Counted from the first letter of the stretch, positions 49,944 through 62,984 are shown. The stretch is 64,000 nucleotides of DNA from Guyanagaster necrorhizus (GCF_019112545.1 NW_025064891.1:89311-153310), one strand, 5' to 3'. The notes: generated by a model from the letters alone, not told the origin. Translations and numbers: made by a program.

Positions 49944-51225
49944 TTACGGGGCGTCAACAGGATTCCAGCTCACTGCACCGTCCTTTCCGCGGTCTAGTGA
50001 ATCTAGAGTTGATATTTCTTCTGCCGTTAATTCAAAGTCGTAGAGATTCGCGTTCGAGCGAATACGCTCTGCAGTTGCACTCTTCGGAAGAGGAACATAT
50101 CTTTGTGGGGGAGAGATGAGTGCGGCACTCGACTGGAGATGAGCATAAATGCTACCCTTTCTGTAACGACCAGCGAAGTAGAATGTGCAGGGTCCTGATT
50201 ATACTGAGAGCTCAATTCAGAAAATATATGCCTGCGAATAAGGAGGCGACAAACTTTGGAGGCAATGCTGGTTATTACAGGGTCATCCATTCTCCCTCGA
50301 ACGAGGGGACAGTAAGCTTGCACTACAATGTCATTTTCATTGCAATACATGACGATTTCCTTTTGTTGACAGAACGGATGGAGCTGTTAGAGCCAGTACC
50401 AATCAAGAACTGGCACGACGCAGAAGACAAAATCAAGACACTTGCCTCGATCTGATTGACGGCGGGCATATCGAATCCCGCCGCTCTTATTTCCTCCAGG
50501 TGTTTGACACCACTGAGTGCAAGATACAATTAATCACGACGATGCGAAGTAGTGGCGCGAGACTTGCTAGTTAGAGACGCCGACGGTATGAAGTTTTCCC
50601 GCCTGCTTGCATTCCTGAAGGGCCTTGTATGTAGCAAGACGACGTTCAGTGCCGGAAAAGGGATCGTGAATTAGGAACAAGTCCAGATAGTCTATATTGT
50701 CACTCGCATTAGTTGTTGATAAGAACGAAGGGAGCACGACGAACCGACTCCAAAGTTGCTTAGAGATTCATCGACACCTTTCAAGGTGCTGTCATATCCG
50801 TGGGTCTTGGACACACACTTTGAGGCTACGAAATACGACGGTCGATATTAAGATATACTTGATCTCGATGGGAAGAGAAAACATGCTTAGGAAGACATCT
50901 GCCCGCTTTAAACCGCTTGCGCGAAAAGCAGCACCGACATCGGCTTCATTCTTGTACGCCTGGGCAGAATCGACATGCCTTGAAAGAAGAAAGCGTCAAT
51001 CGACGTAGTACAGAATGTATTGAAGCCAAAGGACCTGTAGCCGGCTCTGAATGCCTCTATAACAGAAGGGGTCGCGTTGTAGTTCTGATAGACGCCGAAG
51101 CCAAGAAGGGGCATAGGATATCCTTTATTGATATGGGCCACAGTACTCCAATAGAAGATGTAAAACGAACCAGAAGATAGCTGCACACTGGAGCTCAGCG
51201 TAAGCTTAGCCATCGCCATCGCCAT
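49944..51225 (-). pseudogene. Aldo-keto reductase with a frame break (pseudogene or assembly error)
   Basis: Nine exons can be traced: 51171-51225, 51035-51122, 50887-50978, 50745-50825, 50568-50691, 50446-50512, 50255-50383, 50156-50203, 49944-50100. The reading matches aldo-keto reductases: PMPLLGFGVYQN, HVDSAQAYKNEADVG (catalytic Asp and Tyr), SKCVSKTHGYDS (Lys), DYLDLFLIHDPFSG (His), VGVSNYGVKHLEE, PAVNQIELHPFCQQ and VPLPKSAT. Within exon 50156-50203 the frame jumps between YNQDPA and ILLRWSLQKG. The exon is 48 nt where 50 are needed, a two-base loss. Three introns (50826-50886, 50513-50567, 50384-50445) have GC donors. The start could be any of three ATGs in a GCGATG repeat. Sequencing error cannot be excluded. 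Confidence 0.75.
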
Positions 51226-51353
51226 CGCCGGTGGAAAGAAAGCAGTGCAATGACGTCAGGAATGCGCCCCACTTCAAACACAGGTCAATAAAGAGTGCAG
51301 CAACCGCAACCGCGGGTTTCTTACAGACTACCACCACTGCTCGGAGGTCCAGC
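51226..51353. promoter_or_regulatory. 128-bp divergent region (aldo-keto reductase / PBS2)
   Basis: The start codons of the minus-strand reductase and plus-strand PBS2 lie 128 bp apart, so the promoters overlap. The segment also contains the start of the longer PBS2 open frame. No specific binding site was recognised. Confidence 0.4.
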
Positions 51354-52978
51354 ATGTCCTTACTCGCAAACCCGCCCCCTGCGGTACCTATACCGCCTAG
51401 TTTGCGCGCAAAAATGGCCGCCGTAGCCAACGCCAACGCCAACGCCCAGAACCGTCCAGCCGTCCCCAATTCCCGTTCCTCCTCCGAGCCCCAAGTTCAA
51501 CGAGCGCATCCTGCTGCTCCTCGAGGGCGGGCCAGGCCAAAGCCCAATATGTTCCTCAGCGACTTTGATCCCATTCATTTTGGTGGTCCTCAGGCAGCTG
51601 GACTAAGAGCGCCAATTCCCAATGGCCCTCGGCTGCATGCTCCAGTTGGCACTCCATTTTCTGCCTTTTCGAGAATGCTGTACGTCACTGTCTCTAGTCG
51701 TTTGTTTTCCCAGATACATATTTGTTTCACAGTGATGCATCAGGTGCTTTGAACGTTGGTGGTACCCAAATACATGCGTCCGGTGTTATTTTCTCGAACG
51801 GAAGATCGTATTCTATGGCTATGAAAGACCTTCAGATCGAAGAAGAACTTGGACGGGGCAATTATGGAACTGTCCGGCGCGCCATTCACAAGCCAACAAA
51901 GTTACAGATGGCTATGAAGGTTTGTTACCGTGTATGCCCTAGTGCTCAGCTCATGCTCCTTGAATGCAGGAAATCCGTCTAGAACTGGATCTCAACAAGC
52001 TAGAATCCATAGTCCGGGAGCTTGAAATACTACAATCCGCATCGGCGCCTAACATCGTCGAGTTTCATGGCGCTTTTACGGTCGAAAGCTGTGTCTACTA
52101 TCTTATGGAATATATGGATGCCGGTAGTCTCGATCAACTTACTGCTTTTGAAGCTGGTGAATCGTACACTGTTGGTAACGAGACTGTTGTGTGGGAACGG
52201 GTACCGGAAGATGTCCTGGCTCGTATAGCAGGGAGTATGGTCCGCGGTTTAAAGTTCTTGAAGGACGAAAGAGAGGTCATGCATCGTGGTAAGTTCTATG
52301 CCTATTCCCTGCTTGCTTACGTTCACCAGTTCTGGTAAGATGTCAAGCCGACGAACGTTTTGGTCAATTTAAAAGGTCAGATCAAACTTTGCGACTTCGG
52401 CGTTTCAAAGCAGCTAGAAAAGTCGCTGGCGAAAACAAATATCGGTTGCCAGAGTTATATGGCCGTAGGCTCCCAACCTCTTATATGTTCGATTACTTAT
52501 ATAGTCAATATGTAGCCCGAGCGGATTCATGGTGAAACTAGGGGCAACTTGGGAGCATACACGGTGGCCGCCGATGTTTGGTCCTTGGGTCTCTCGGTTA
52601 TCGAAATCGCCATGGGGAAGTACCCATACCCTCAAGAATCATATCAGAATGTCTTTGCTCAGGTATGTCTTTTTGGCTGTTTCTACCTGACTTTCGTGTC
52701 AATCTCCCTTGTCACATTAGCTACACTACATCATCAACGGCGACATACCTACTCTTCCCGATGGATACAGTGATGTTGCCTGTGGCTGGGTGGCAAGATG
52801 TCTAGAACGAAGTCCAAACCGTAGAGCGGCGTACACGGAACTTCTGGAGCACGGATTTCTCAAGGATGAGGACAAGAAGGATACGGATGTCGCCCAGTGG
52901 GTTGCTAAGGCAATCAAATTTAGAGACTCCAAGCGTGTATCGAGACGGTCGGTGCCCGGGGAGGCTTCAACTCTGTGA
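51354..52978 (+). CDS. PBS2: MAP kinase kinase Pbs2 (HOG pathway)
   Basis: Six exons (51354-51679, 51733-51919, 51970-52288, 52340-52464, 52516-52662, 52721-52978) give 453 residues. Just before the kinase domain is the Pbs2 signature [14 protein letters not shown]. Kinase motifs: [18 protein letters not shown] lysine in QMAMKEIRLELD, catalytic loop [19 protein letters not shown], then the activation segment [19 protein letters not shown] with the phosphorylatable Ser/Thr sites, and SSDVW-like [22 protein letters not shown]. Pbs2 phosphorylates the p38-type MAPK Hog1 in osmotic and oxidative stress responses. The N-terminal docking region is Pro/Ala-rich and short. All introns are 50-60 nt. 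Identification is strong. Confidence 0.93.
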
Positions 52979-53956
52979 TGCGCACCCGAGAGGTCAGGGA
53001 AAATAGGGGAAACAGGGAACGGTCGACGAGGTTCGCACCGTATACTAACCCATGGTCTCAAGCATCACCTTAGGAGTACGTCATCGCAAGAAGTCTACTG
53101 TCGCAGACGAGGGACGTTTTTGTGATGTGTCGCTGTTTGCAAGACAGGAATCGCGTCCGCTGCCTCATTTCTGTATACCTATATTCGTCTATCATTCCTG
53201 GGTATTTGTCATCCTATACATGGTGACTCTGTTCAAAGCCTTGCACCTTTTTCTGGATCTCATTTATAGGGTTTTTTCGGGGGCGAGGGGTTAGAAGTGA
53301 GCTGGATATCTCACCATGTTTACAAAGACTTCGTGTTATCGTGGTCTTGACATTTTCACAGGACAATGTACACTATCCACTGGCGCTTAATCTAGCATAT
53401 GCAACATTTTAAATGTCTGTCTCTCCTTCCACACTATCCAGTGTGAATGCCCTTGCGGTTATTACGGTCACCGTCTTCGGTCTACGTGTACTTGGATGTT
53501 TCATAACATATCGACGTCGTACTTCAACTCACATCGTCAGATCAGCGCACTAACATTCCGTCTTTATGCAAATACGGACTTGTGCATAGTGGTGTTGTTA
53601 TCCAAAGGGTATCATACCTTCTCCGAACTGGTCGCTTGTTCTTTCCGTTTCCCTTCCAGCTTTTACCCATGCCTTCTACTTCCTGATCTGCAAGTCCTTG
53701 TCACCGCAGCGAATGCTATTCCGAATCCGAAATGACCTGTCACCGACACAGCAGGCGGGGTAGGCCTCGATTGCGAAGAATAGCATGTTAGAGGACGTGA
53801 CTCGAAATATATCTTCTTTCCCGTTATTGAACATATAAGCACGCAGAAGAATCATCAAGTTCGAGGGGGGGGGTTACAGCGGAGATGGCCTGTTATTCAA
53901 TAATATATATATAAGAAATAAGCACAAAATAGGCATAAATATTGTGTACGTATGTA
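52979..53956. other. Intergenic, convergent
   Basis: About 1 kb lies between the 3' ends of PBS2 and the BRCT gene. Short frames only; there is a nine-base G run near 53865 and a TA-rich stretch near 53910. No gene or repeat seen. Confidence 0.5.
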
Positions 53957-56900
53957 TCACGGTTCTGAAAGCTGAAAAACTTTGTTGTCCCATTCGACCT
54001 CTTGCTTCAGCGCGCCAGTGAGTATGAGCTCTTGGGTGTAGACAGGGAACTGCTGAGCTATGGGTCTCCAGATAGATATATCTTCAGCGCAAGAGATTAC
54101 ATGACGATTTGAGCGGCTCTTTAGCACTCTGATCGTCGGTGTTTGGGTCGATATCTGTAAAGAAATGTCAAGACAATCTATAGGAAGAAGGCTAGTCGAA
54201 CCTGGCCGCCAAAAGCTGTGATAACGTTCTTCAGAAGTTTATGATCCACGGACACCTTTGCAGTCACATAGAAAATCCTCTTCGCAAATAACGTGCCTTT
54301 CAATGTCTTCGCTTTTGCAATGGCATCCGAAAGCTGGAAATTGTACTTGCGCTCGTTGGTTTGATCTTGTAGCAGATACTTATCTTCGGCTGTCACACAA
54401 TAAGGTCCATCAAGAGTAAAGTGACTGCGTCAGGGCGACTCACGAAGCAATTTGTTAGAAGCTGCAGATCCTGTTGCCCATTCAGGAGACAGAATCCAAG
54501 GCGAAACAGCGAGGGCGCAAAGAAATTTTTCGGTTCGCACGACGTGTGGTGCAAGGAGATGGGTGCATTCGGACGGTCGAGTAGTTAACTTGACTCCGAG
54601 CTTTATTAGATGCTATGGACCTTTATAAGGAATGGGCGTAGAATGACTTGTAAATCACCAACCTTGAGAACATCATCGGACAGAGGTACTTGGGTCGTCA
54701 TGAGCTTAACAACTCTGGATGCTTTTTGCGACGAAGGGACACTGAGAAAAAAATTCAGTCTTCACATTGTCGGAAAAAAGGATGGTTTACCTGTGTGTGC
54801 TCTGAGACATCTTTTTCTTTCCTTTCGTATGCGTGGTTGACTTCTGATTCGGATCCTCAAGCAGCTTGCGAGCAGGAAGTGTACTTCCGGATGTCTTTTC
54901 GTCGTCGTCATCACTATCGTCGTTATTGTGGACGTTATCTTTGGTCTTTTGTGGTATGTTGCGTCGTGCAGGACGTGCTGCGTCATCTTCCTCGTTCCCT
55001 GATTCATCTGACTTATCCTTGCCCTTGGCCGAACCAGTTGATAGCCTTCCTTTCTTCTTGGATCTGGAATCATTCTCGTGGTCACTGTCACTAAGTGCGC
55101 CAGATGTTCGTTTCCTTTTGGTTGACATGTCACTGACGATGCTTTTCTTTGACCTGCGTCGCATCTCTTGCTGGAAATTAACAACATCTGGCATGACTGT
55201 ATCCTTCAGTTGCTGTGACGCTTTTGCAGCAGCACTTCTTTTCATTCTAGGCGATATCTCCGGCACGGCGGAGAGAGGTGGACTATTCTTCGGAGATGAG
55301 ACGGCTAGCTTCGGCCTTGAACCCGAAGCTGGAGTACCTCTTCGTTCCTCCGCAGTGATGAGAAGACTCGCATCATGACCCAAAGGTGTGCGTACATTCT
55401 GGCTGGGCGCAGTATTCATGACAGAGGACCTGGGCGTGATTGTCATCGGGGGCATCAGAACGGACACCACTCTTTTGGGAGGTGTTGAAGCGGTAACTGT
55501 TTTAGTTCGTGGTCGTTCAGCACTGGCCTCCACCGTTGGCGTCGTAGGTCCTGTCCTAGTGGATCTACGACGACCACTGTGGATAGAAGCAGTTTGTATT
55601 GATACCTCTGGTTCACCGCCGGTTGCGGTGGTTGTGGGATTCGAGACGTGCAATGCATTGCCTTTCCTGCGTGCACGAGCAGCCTTGTGTGGGGTCGATT
55701 TAGAGGGTCCACTTTTCTCTTCAAAGGCTATTTCCAGATGTGATTGCTTCCGCTTCCTAATCCTTTTCATCTGAAGTTCAGGACTGTCGCTGATGTCCAG
55801 AACCTCATCGGCGATATCGATGTTTCCGTGACTTGGTACTGGCGTTGCACCGTTTTCGACTGCTCGGTGATCAGCAGATGGCTTATCGATCATATCCGGC
55901 CTGGTAACAGACGAACTGTCCGCTTTATGCGGGGATGACCGTAATTTTGACGCAGGCTCTGACGTGTCCTGTCGATCCGGTTTCCAGAGTATTGTAGGGG
56001 CGCCCATTGAGATGTCTCCGTCTGCGTCGGGTACAGGCAAGGTGACAAATTCGGCGACTTTTGTTGCATCCCGGGCACTGTTTTCCATCCCGATGGGTAC
56101 CTTCTGTAATGTTTGGAGATATTCTCGATCTTCTATCTCTTCACGTTCCAATTCGGCCAAATCTTCAACCGCCCTTCCCACACCTCTTCGACCTAAGAGC
56201 TGAGAAAAGTCCATGTTGGGCGCAAACCCGATGTACTTGTCCAATCCCACAGTTAAATTTCGCCATTTGATAAAACAGTCTTCCAGCCAAGTATGATTCA
56301 CAACTGGTATGGACCAGGCTTGAGCTTTCGTGACTTTGACCCCGGTTTGGCTATTTGAGTAGAAATCATTGAGCTATAAAATAATGTATAGTGGTATCGA
56401 CCTACTAAGCCGCAATGACCACAGTGTTAGCACCCGTCATATTGGCTGTGAAGGATGCACCCATGGCATCTATTAATTTCTTGAGATAATCTCGCGTCTC
56501 GCCAGTGTAATTGGTGATAGTGACGACCTAATGAGATCAGAATATGTACCGACTCACCACAGTAAATGCTTACATGGGATGAAAACCCTTCAACAGGTTT
56601 CCTAGGAATGGGGTAATGGAGTAGTTGATCCACTGGTCTGGAAAGGGTACCAGTCGCTTGTACATTAAAAACCCAAGCGAGGGTGCCAATCGTCTTCCCA
56701 GCTCGCGCGGCCTAATACCATCTTGAGGGCAAAAGTATGCAGGAAAAGCAAAACCAACTAGCCTTGAAGTATGCCTTCCCACTTCGAAACCTGGTAACAT
56801 AAATGTCGCAAAATTCCACGTTTGTCAGTTCTTCCTCTTCGTCGCCATCACCATTATTAGAGCGGTAATTCAAGATAGTCCCTTGGGCAATACGGATGCT

Positions 56901-57820
56901 TTTTTCAACGGCCTCGCGTCTGCCCTGGCTCAATTCTAGACTCGTACTTAGCAAGATGTGGCGTCCTTCCCACACGTTTTTGACAGGAAGACCAGAGAGA
57001 TCAGAGTCTGGTCTCAAAAGAGCTGTCTTGTACAGCACCTTTTTATCTGGATCCAACTTACGCATCTTTTTTGCATCATCCAAGTTGCTCTGTTGCGTGT
57101 CCTTGAGATATGACGGATCTGGCCATTGATAAATCGCGACATCAAGACTTCCCATCCCCAGCCGAATGACGTCGTCGAACCAATGAGGCAGAATAATGTT
57201 AATATGAGTGACTTCTTGATACTGCATCGCAGTTTTGTACTTGTCAGACGAACACGAGACAGCAAACAGATGGGTGACGTCTCGAGTCAGTCCTAATCGC
57301 CACTGGCCACCCAGCGCTGTGACTCCAGCGGAGAGTGTTTCTAGGTCTGCTGCTGACAACTGAAAAGGCTTCGAGTTAAACAGGAAGTGGATAAGGTAGA
57401 TATATGCACGCACATCGGCAGAACATGCAACGACACCGGAGAATAGAAAGGCGGGATCTGGCGAGTAATAAGCCGTTCTAGAGCCACCATCAGATGATTC
57501 GGGAAGAAGAGGTGAGACCTACTGTTGAAGCTTTCCCATCGTCAAAGAGCGGTCGACCCATAGATCCTACGCGACAGAGCCCGTGATTGAAAAAGTAAGA
57601 TCTTTCATGTATGATTAATACATACCGTTACAACGCCTATAGAGTCGTCAACGTCCTGCCAGCTTTCAAAGCGATTGGTGTTGGTAATGATGTGCGTGGC
57701 TTCGTTCATGGAATGGACAGCGATGGCACCATTTTGACTAAGACCCAGTCGAAGTTCTGCCGCACGATCCTCTGGAAATGATGAAGGCAAGAAGTATCTG
57801 ATGTCTTGGAAAAGGGACAT
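53957..57820 (-). CDS. Multi-BRCT DNA-repair protein (Rtt107/Brc1/PTIP-like)
   Basis: Eleven exons (57626-57820, 57523-57566, 57414-57477, 56763-57359, 56574-56711, 56406-56527, 54791-56350, 54663-54741, 54444-54600, 54202-54389, 53957-54154) give 1113 residues. BRCT modules are visible at the N-terminus (FESWQDV, SADLETLSAGVTALGGQWRLGLTRDVTHL, EGRHILLSTSLELSQGRR), and KTIGTLAWVFNVQ, DYLKKLIDAMGASFTANMTGANTVVIA and NHTWLEDCFIKWRNLTVG continue them. A long Ser/Lys/Arg linker (about 380-880) precedes two C-terminal BRCT units (RPSECTHLLAP, PEWATGS, KTLKGTLFAKRIFYVTAKV). The layout matches Rtt107 and Brc1, scaffolds binding phosphorylated H2A at damaged forks. Intron 56712-56762 needs a GC donor (AAG then GCTAGT). 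Start ATG 57820, since the longer frame begins with GTG. Confidence 0.85.
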
Positions 57821-58052
57821 GAATGTTGTGGCTAAGGCGCGCCGGATCCTCAACGTCGCGAGTGTCACAGTCTCGTGACTTATACCATTATTGAAACAAT
57901 TATTTTGCTGAGATCGGCATTCGCCGGCTGCAACTACTGACTGAATGGAATTTTTTGCGGAGTCATCTTGATTCTATCCGATATTGACAACCTTCTCTTT
58001 GGACGAACGGCAAGAATACATTCTTCAATATCAAGGATGGCGTTTCCATCTC

Positions 58053-61000
58053 ATGACAGTCAGTTTATTTCTTTTGACACCTGACTGGACATTGTACCAA
58101 CAAGATTTTCCAGTCTCTGCCCAATTTGATTTTCCAAGGGAGGAGGAGAAGGTTTTGGCCTTTTGGAGAGAGATAGACGCGTTTCGTACGAGTATGAAGC
58201 TTTCCGAAGGCAAACCAGTGTTTTCATTCTACGACGGCCCACCCTTTGCCACTGGTCTGCCTCACTACGGTCATCTCCTCGCTGGCACCATCAAAGTGAG
58301 TTCTTTGTTATACGTGTGCTTTCATTTTTACCCTTGTAACATAAGGACATAGTTACGCGGCATGCTCATGCCAGCGGCTATCACGTTCCTCGTCGCTTTG
58401 GCTGGGATACTCACGGTCTTCCCGTCGAGCATGAGATCGATAAACGTCTCAATATTACTGGAAAGGCCGATGTCCTGAAACTTGGGATTGATAAATACAA
58501 CGCTGAGTGTCGAAGCATCGTCATGCGTTATTCCTCAGAGTGGAGAAACACTGTAGAACGAATGGGGCGATGGATCGATTTTGATAATGACTACAAGACA
58601 CTGAATATCTCGTTCATGGAGTCGGTTTGGTGGGCTTTTAACGAACTCTTCAAGAAAGGGATGGTCTATCGTGGTTTAAAAGTCATGCCCTATTCAACCG
58701 GTCTCACGACACCTTTGTCCAACTTTGAGGCAGGCTTAGATTATAGAGATGTAAACGATCCTGCAGGCGAGTTATTTCTCTTTCGATGCAAAAATCCCCT
58801 TCTAAGACTGCAAGTACAGTCACTGTCGCATTTCCTCTCGTGGATGATCCTAGCACATCGTTGTTGGCATGGACAACCACTCCATGGACATTGCCATCCA
58901 ATCTGGCCCTATGCGTACACCCCGACTTCACCTATGTCAAAATCCATGATCAGGACAGAGATCAAAATTTTATACTTTTCGAAGGGCTTTTGTCGACACT
59001 CTACAAAGATCCCAAGAAAGCCAAATTTAAGAAAATTGGGCAGTTCCTTGGCGTGGATATGAAAGGATGGAGATATGTGCCGATGTTTGAGTATTTCACC
59101 GAGAAGGTAACATATTTACCCAGCGACAGTTGACGGATGCGTACTCAACCCCTTCAGTTTGAAGATAAGGCTTTCAGGGTGGTTGTGGATACCTATGTTA
59201 CCGCGGCAGACGGCACCGGCATCGTTCACCAGTCCCCTGGTTTTGGTGAAGATGACCATCGTATCGCTGTAGCTCACGGTGTCCTTCGTCCTGATGAAAT
59301 GCCACCTTGCCCGATTGATGACGCCGGAAGGTTCACAAAAGAGGTCCCTGACTTTGCCGGTGATCACGTCAAGGTCGGGTTACATGTACAGATGTGGAAG
59401 TAATCTAACCAAGTTACGTAGGTTGCAGATAGCAAAATCCAAAAGATCCTCAAGGCTAAAGGTCGGCTCATTGTGCAGTCAACAATGAAGCACTCTTATC
59501 CCTTCTGCTGGCGGCGCGTATCCTCTATTCTAAATCAACTCCTCTGTTTCCTGAATGATTTGAAGGTCGGGGACACCTCTGATTTATCGTGCAGTGCCTG
59601 CGTGGTTTGTTCGTGTGACGCCCATTGTTGATGACCTCGTGAGGAATAATCAAGAAACCCTATGGTCTGCTTTGTGTGTTTACGTCATTTTTTCTCGTTC
59701 AACTTTGTTGCAGGGTTCCGCAAAGTGTCGGAGACGGCAGATTTGGAAACTGGCTAGCCAATGCTCGCGATTGGAATGTATCCCGAAATCGTTACTGGGG
59801 AACACCCATCCCCCTTTGGGCGAGTGAGGATCTGGAAGAGGTTTGTTCAGTCCCGTGTCATGATGCCATGCTGACTTTGTTCCAGATTGTGTGTGTTGGG
59901 TCTATCGAGGAGCTCGAAAGACTATCAGGCCGGACAGAGATTAAAGATCTGCATAGAGAGAGCATTGACGATATCACCATTCCGTCATTTAAAGGAAAAG
60001 GTGTACTGAAACGCATTGAAGAAGTTTTTGATTGCTGGTTTGAGTCTGGCAGGTACGTTGTACCTTTTACTTGGCCAAAGATGCGTATTTGAACTCGCGC
60101 AGTATGCCCTACGCCCAGCTCCACTACCCTTTCGAAAATCAGGACCTTTTCGAGAAAACCTTTCCTGCCCATTTTGTTTCCGAAGGCATTGATCAGACGC
60201 GGGGTTGGTTCTACACTCTTCTTGTGTTGTCAACGCATCTCTTTGGGAGCGCCCCGTGGAGGAATCTGATTGTAACTGGTCTTGTGCTTGCATCGTAAGT
60301 CTCAGCTATCCTTTCCCCTAACATGATCATTTCACTGTGACCGGACAGTGATGGAAAGAAAATGAGCAAGAGTTTGAGAAATTATCCCGACCCCAATATC
60401 ATCATCGACAAGTACGGAGCAGATGCTACCCGGTAAGTGGGATTTATGAAGTATTGCATGTGACTTAGGGTGCAAATTTTGGACAGGATGTTCTTGGTTA
60501 ACTCGCCAATTGTGAGAGGCGACAACCTCCGATTCCGTGAAGAGGGAGTCCGCGAAGTCATCTCCCGAGTCCTACTTCCATGGCTCAATTCTTTCCGATT
60601 CTTCCTCGGTCAAGTCGCATTATTAAAGAAGGCCAGCGGTGTCGACTTTATGTACAATGCACAGGCACCATTGCCGAATAATGTCATGGATCGTTGGATC
60701 CTTGCCCGTTGTCAGTCCTTGATCAAATTGGTGACAGAAGAGATGGCTGCCTACCGACTATACACCATCATTCCCCGCCTGCTTGATCTAGTAGACGAGC
60801 TGACGAACTGGTATATCCGTTTCAACCGGAAGCGCCTGAAGGGTGAAAATGGGGTTGAAGACACCTTAGCTGCCCTCAACACATTGTTTGAAACTCTTTT
60901 CACTCTCTGTCGAACTATGGTATGTGAGCAACTCGTTTTCTCTGTCGTTGCTCAAATGTCACGTCTAGTCATCGTATACACCATTTCTGACGGAGAATAT

Positions 61001-61928
61001 TTACCAATCTCTCCGCAGATTCATTCCAGAGGACCCGGCTGCTGGAGACAATCGGTCCATCCATTTCATCGGCTTCCCTAAAATCAAAGAGGAGTACTTT
61101 GATGCTGAGATTGAAAGACAGGTCAGACGTATGCAATCAGTCATCGACTTGACTCGGAACATTCGAGAGAAGAACAATCTCTCGTTGAAGGTACGCTGTG
61201 AACGTTGCCACGATATTTATCTTACGCTCTCCTAGACACCGTTGAAAGAACTACTTGTGTTCCATCCCGAGGCGCAATATCACGCTGACGTGAAACCCCT
61301 ACAAGATTATATCCAATCTGAACTCAATGTACGCGATGTCATCTTCAGTACTGATGAGACGCTGTCAGGTGTGCGATACCGTGCAGTCGCTGATTGGCCT
61401 GTCTTGGGACGCAAACTCCGAAAGGATCTTGGTCGAGTGAAGAAAGCATTGCCGGACGTATCGAGTGACGCTGTCAAGGAGTACCTCACCACTGGTACCC
61501 TTTTGGTTGACGGTATTGAGCTGGTGACTGGTGACCTTACCGTGCAACGATATCTGGAGCTTCCGTCCAGTGCTCTGGGCCAATACGGAACGCACACAGA
61601 TAATGACGTCGTTGTGAGGCTTGATATACAGGTTCATGCTGAGCTGCAGGGCGAGTGGTTGGCCCGAGAGTTCACCAACCGGGTTCAGAAGCTGCGAAAA
61701 AAAGCAGGCCTGCAAGCAACGGATGATGTGGATGTCTTCTATCTCTTCCCCGAGGGCTCTGGGTCAGAGATCACAGCTGCCTTGCGTGAACACGCGGATT
61801 TGATCAGGCGAACCATAGGAAGCGTACCGGTAGAGAGGACGGGAGAAGGCGAGAGTGGGGAAGTGCTCATCGAAGAGGCGCAAGAGGTGGCGGATGTAAA
61901 ATTTGGGCTGTACTTGGTCAGGCCGTAG
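58053..61928 (+). CDS. ILS1: Isoleucyl-tRNA synthetase, cytosolic
   Basis: Fourteen exons: 58053-58062, 58105-58295, 58346-58766, 58820-59106, 59158-59373, 59422-59513, 59566-59664, 59714-59840, 59886-60052, 60103-60294, 60349-60432, 60487-60919, 60969-61190, 61236-61928, giving 1077 residues. It charges tRNA-Ile. The HIGH-class motif is [11 protein letters not shown] and the KMSKS loop DGKKMSKS; the editing domain contains [11 protein letters not shown] and [29 protein letters not shown] and [13 protein letters not shown] are family marks. Introns at 58767 and 59514 appear to use GC donors. The first exon is 10 nt; alternatively the short intron 58063-58104 is retained in frame. Divergent from the BRCT gene, 232 bp apart. 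Identification is certain. Confidence 0.95.
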
Positions 61929-62043
61929 ACTTCGCCAGTTCCGGAAGCAGAGAAAGAAATGCTGTACTACAATAGAATTATTTAAGTGAGGAAATATAGC
62001 AGGAGGAGTTGCGGGAGTAACATCGAGACCTCAACTTGAGATG

Positions 62044-62803
62044 CTATTTCTTGGTCGTACCGAAGCCTCCAAAACCCATCAACTCCATCATGTCATTGTC
62101 TTGACCTACTGATACCTCCTTGGCGAGCTCCAGACGTGCCTTTTCTTTCTCTGCTTTCTTCTGAGCTTTGTTTCTTTCCCGTAGAGCTAGCTCCTTTGCC
62201 TTGACTTCAGCCAGCCGCTGATCAAAGTCAAATGCCTTTGCTGACACGGAATCCTTTGTTCTTTCTCGCAAAAGCACTATGCGGGCGCGAACTTGCTCCA
62301 GCGTAGAACGTTCGAGTTTTGTGGTCTGTCCGATTGCCCGTAAGTCTGGAAGGGAATCTCAGTGATGCTACGGGGTCGTTGGATGTATGTTTCCACTAAC
62401 GGGCTCGGCTGTTGACATGGTCGAGGTAGCTTGTGGTATCTTTGTATGTCCGATTACATGTCTCACAATAGAATCCAGGCTGCCCGGGACCTCGTCCTCC
62501 TGGATTCTGTACAACCATCGTTTTATTGAGGTTCTTGTCAAGCTCCAAGGACCCTTCTCGTCGCTTCATCAGCTCTGTTGGCTTTGGAAGATCGTCGCGA
62601 CGAGCTGTTTTCCGTGGTCTCTTGCCTGGAAAAGTAGTAGAACAGTATGGCACCTTAGGCTCAAAAATCGCACCTTGCTTTATCCGTTCTTCATTGTCTT
62701 GCATACGTTCCTTCTCATCTAGATCACGTTTCCGTGCCTTCTCTGCATATTCTTCCTTGTCCCATTTTTTCCTGAAGTCTGTATCCGACGCTTTGGATGT
62801 CAT
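62044..62803 (-). CDS. SNU23: Zinc-finger tri-snRNP protein Snu23 (ZMAT2)
   Basis: Two exons (62401-62803 and 62044-62345) with a 55-nt intron give 234 residues. The N-terminus has the family start (TDFRKKWDKEEYAEKARKR), and the central U1-type C2H2 zinc finger is FYCETCNRTYKDTTSYLDHVNSRAH, split here for length: the two Cys are in YCETC and the two His in YLDHVNSRAH. The intron falls inside the finger, right after its last Cys-His spacing. A Lys/Glu/Ala-rich helix (VKAKELALRERNKAQKKAEKEK) and an acidic end follow. Snu23 joins the U4/U6.U5 tri-snRNP and the B complex of the spliceosome. It is tail-to-tail with ILS1, 115 bp apart. Confidence 0.93.
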
Positions 62804-62984
62804 GCCCCAAGTGAGAATTGATTACGCTGTCCTGATTACGAGCCGATCACAGCATGTGTCACGCGTGACATACTTACATATTCGTATTTCCTCATTTCCT
62901 AATTGTTCAACACGGTAAAGCACGCTTATTATTACCCAGGTCTTCGTTTTTCTCTTCTTACACGGAGAAGTACATTTCGGGCCA

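Noticed and set aside
50156..50203. An extra tiny intron to repair the reductase frame
   Set aside because: No donor and acceptor pair exists inside the 48-nt exon that restores the frame; a two-base loss is simpler.
51211..51228. GCGATG triplet-of-two repeat
   Set aside because: It is three units at the reductase start codon; it makes the start ambiguous but is not a meaningful repeat element.
54866..55774. Long plus-strand open frames (170 and 128 codons)
   Set aside because: They lie antisense to the low-complexity linker of the BRCT gene, whose minus-strand frame joins conserved BRCT modules on both sides; biased composition explains the shadow frames.
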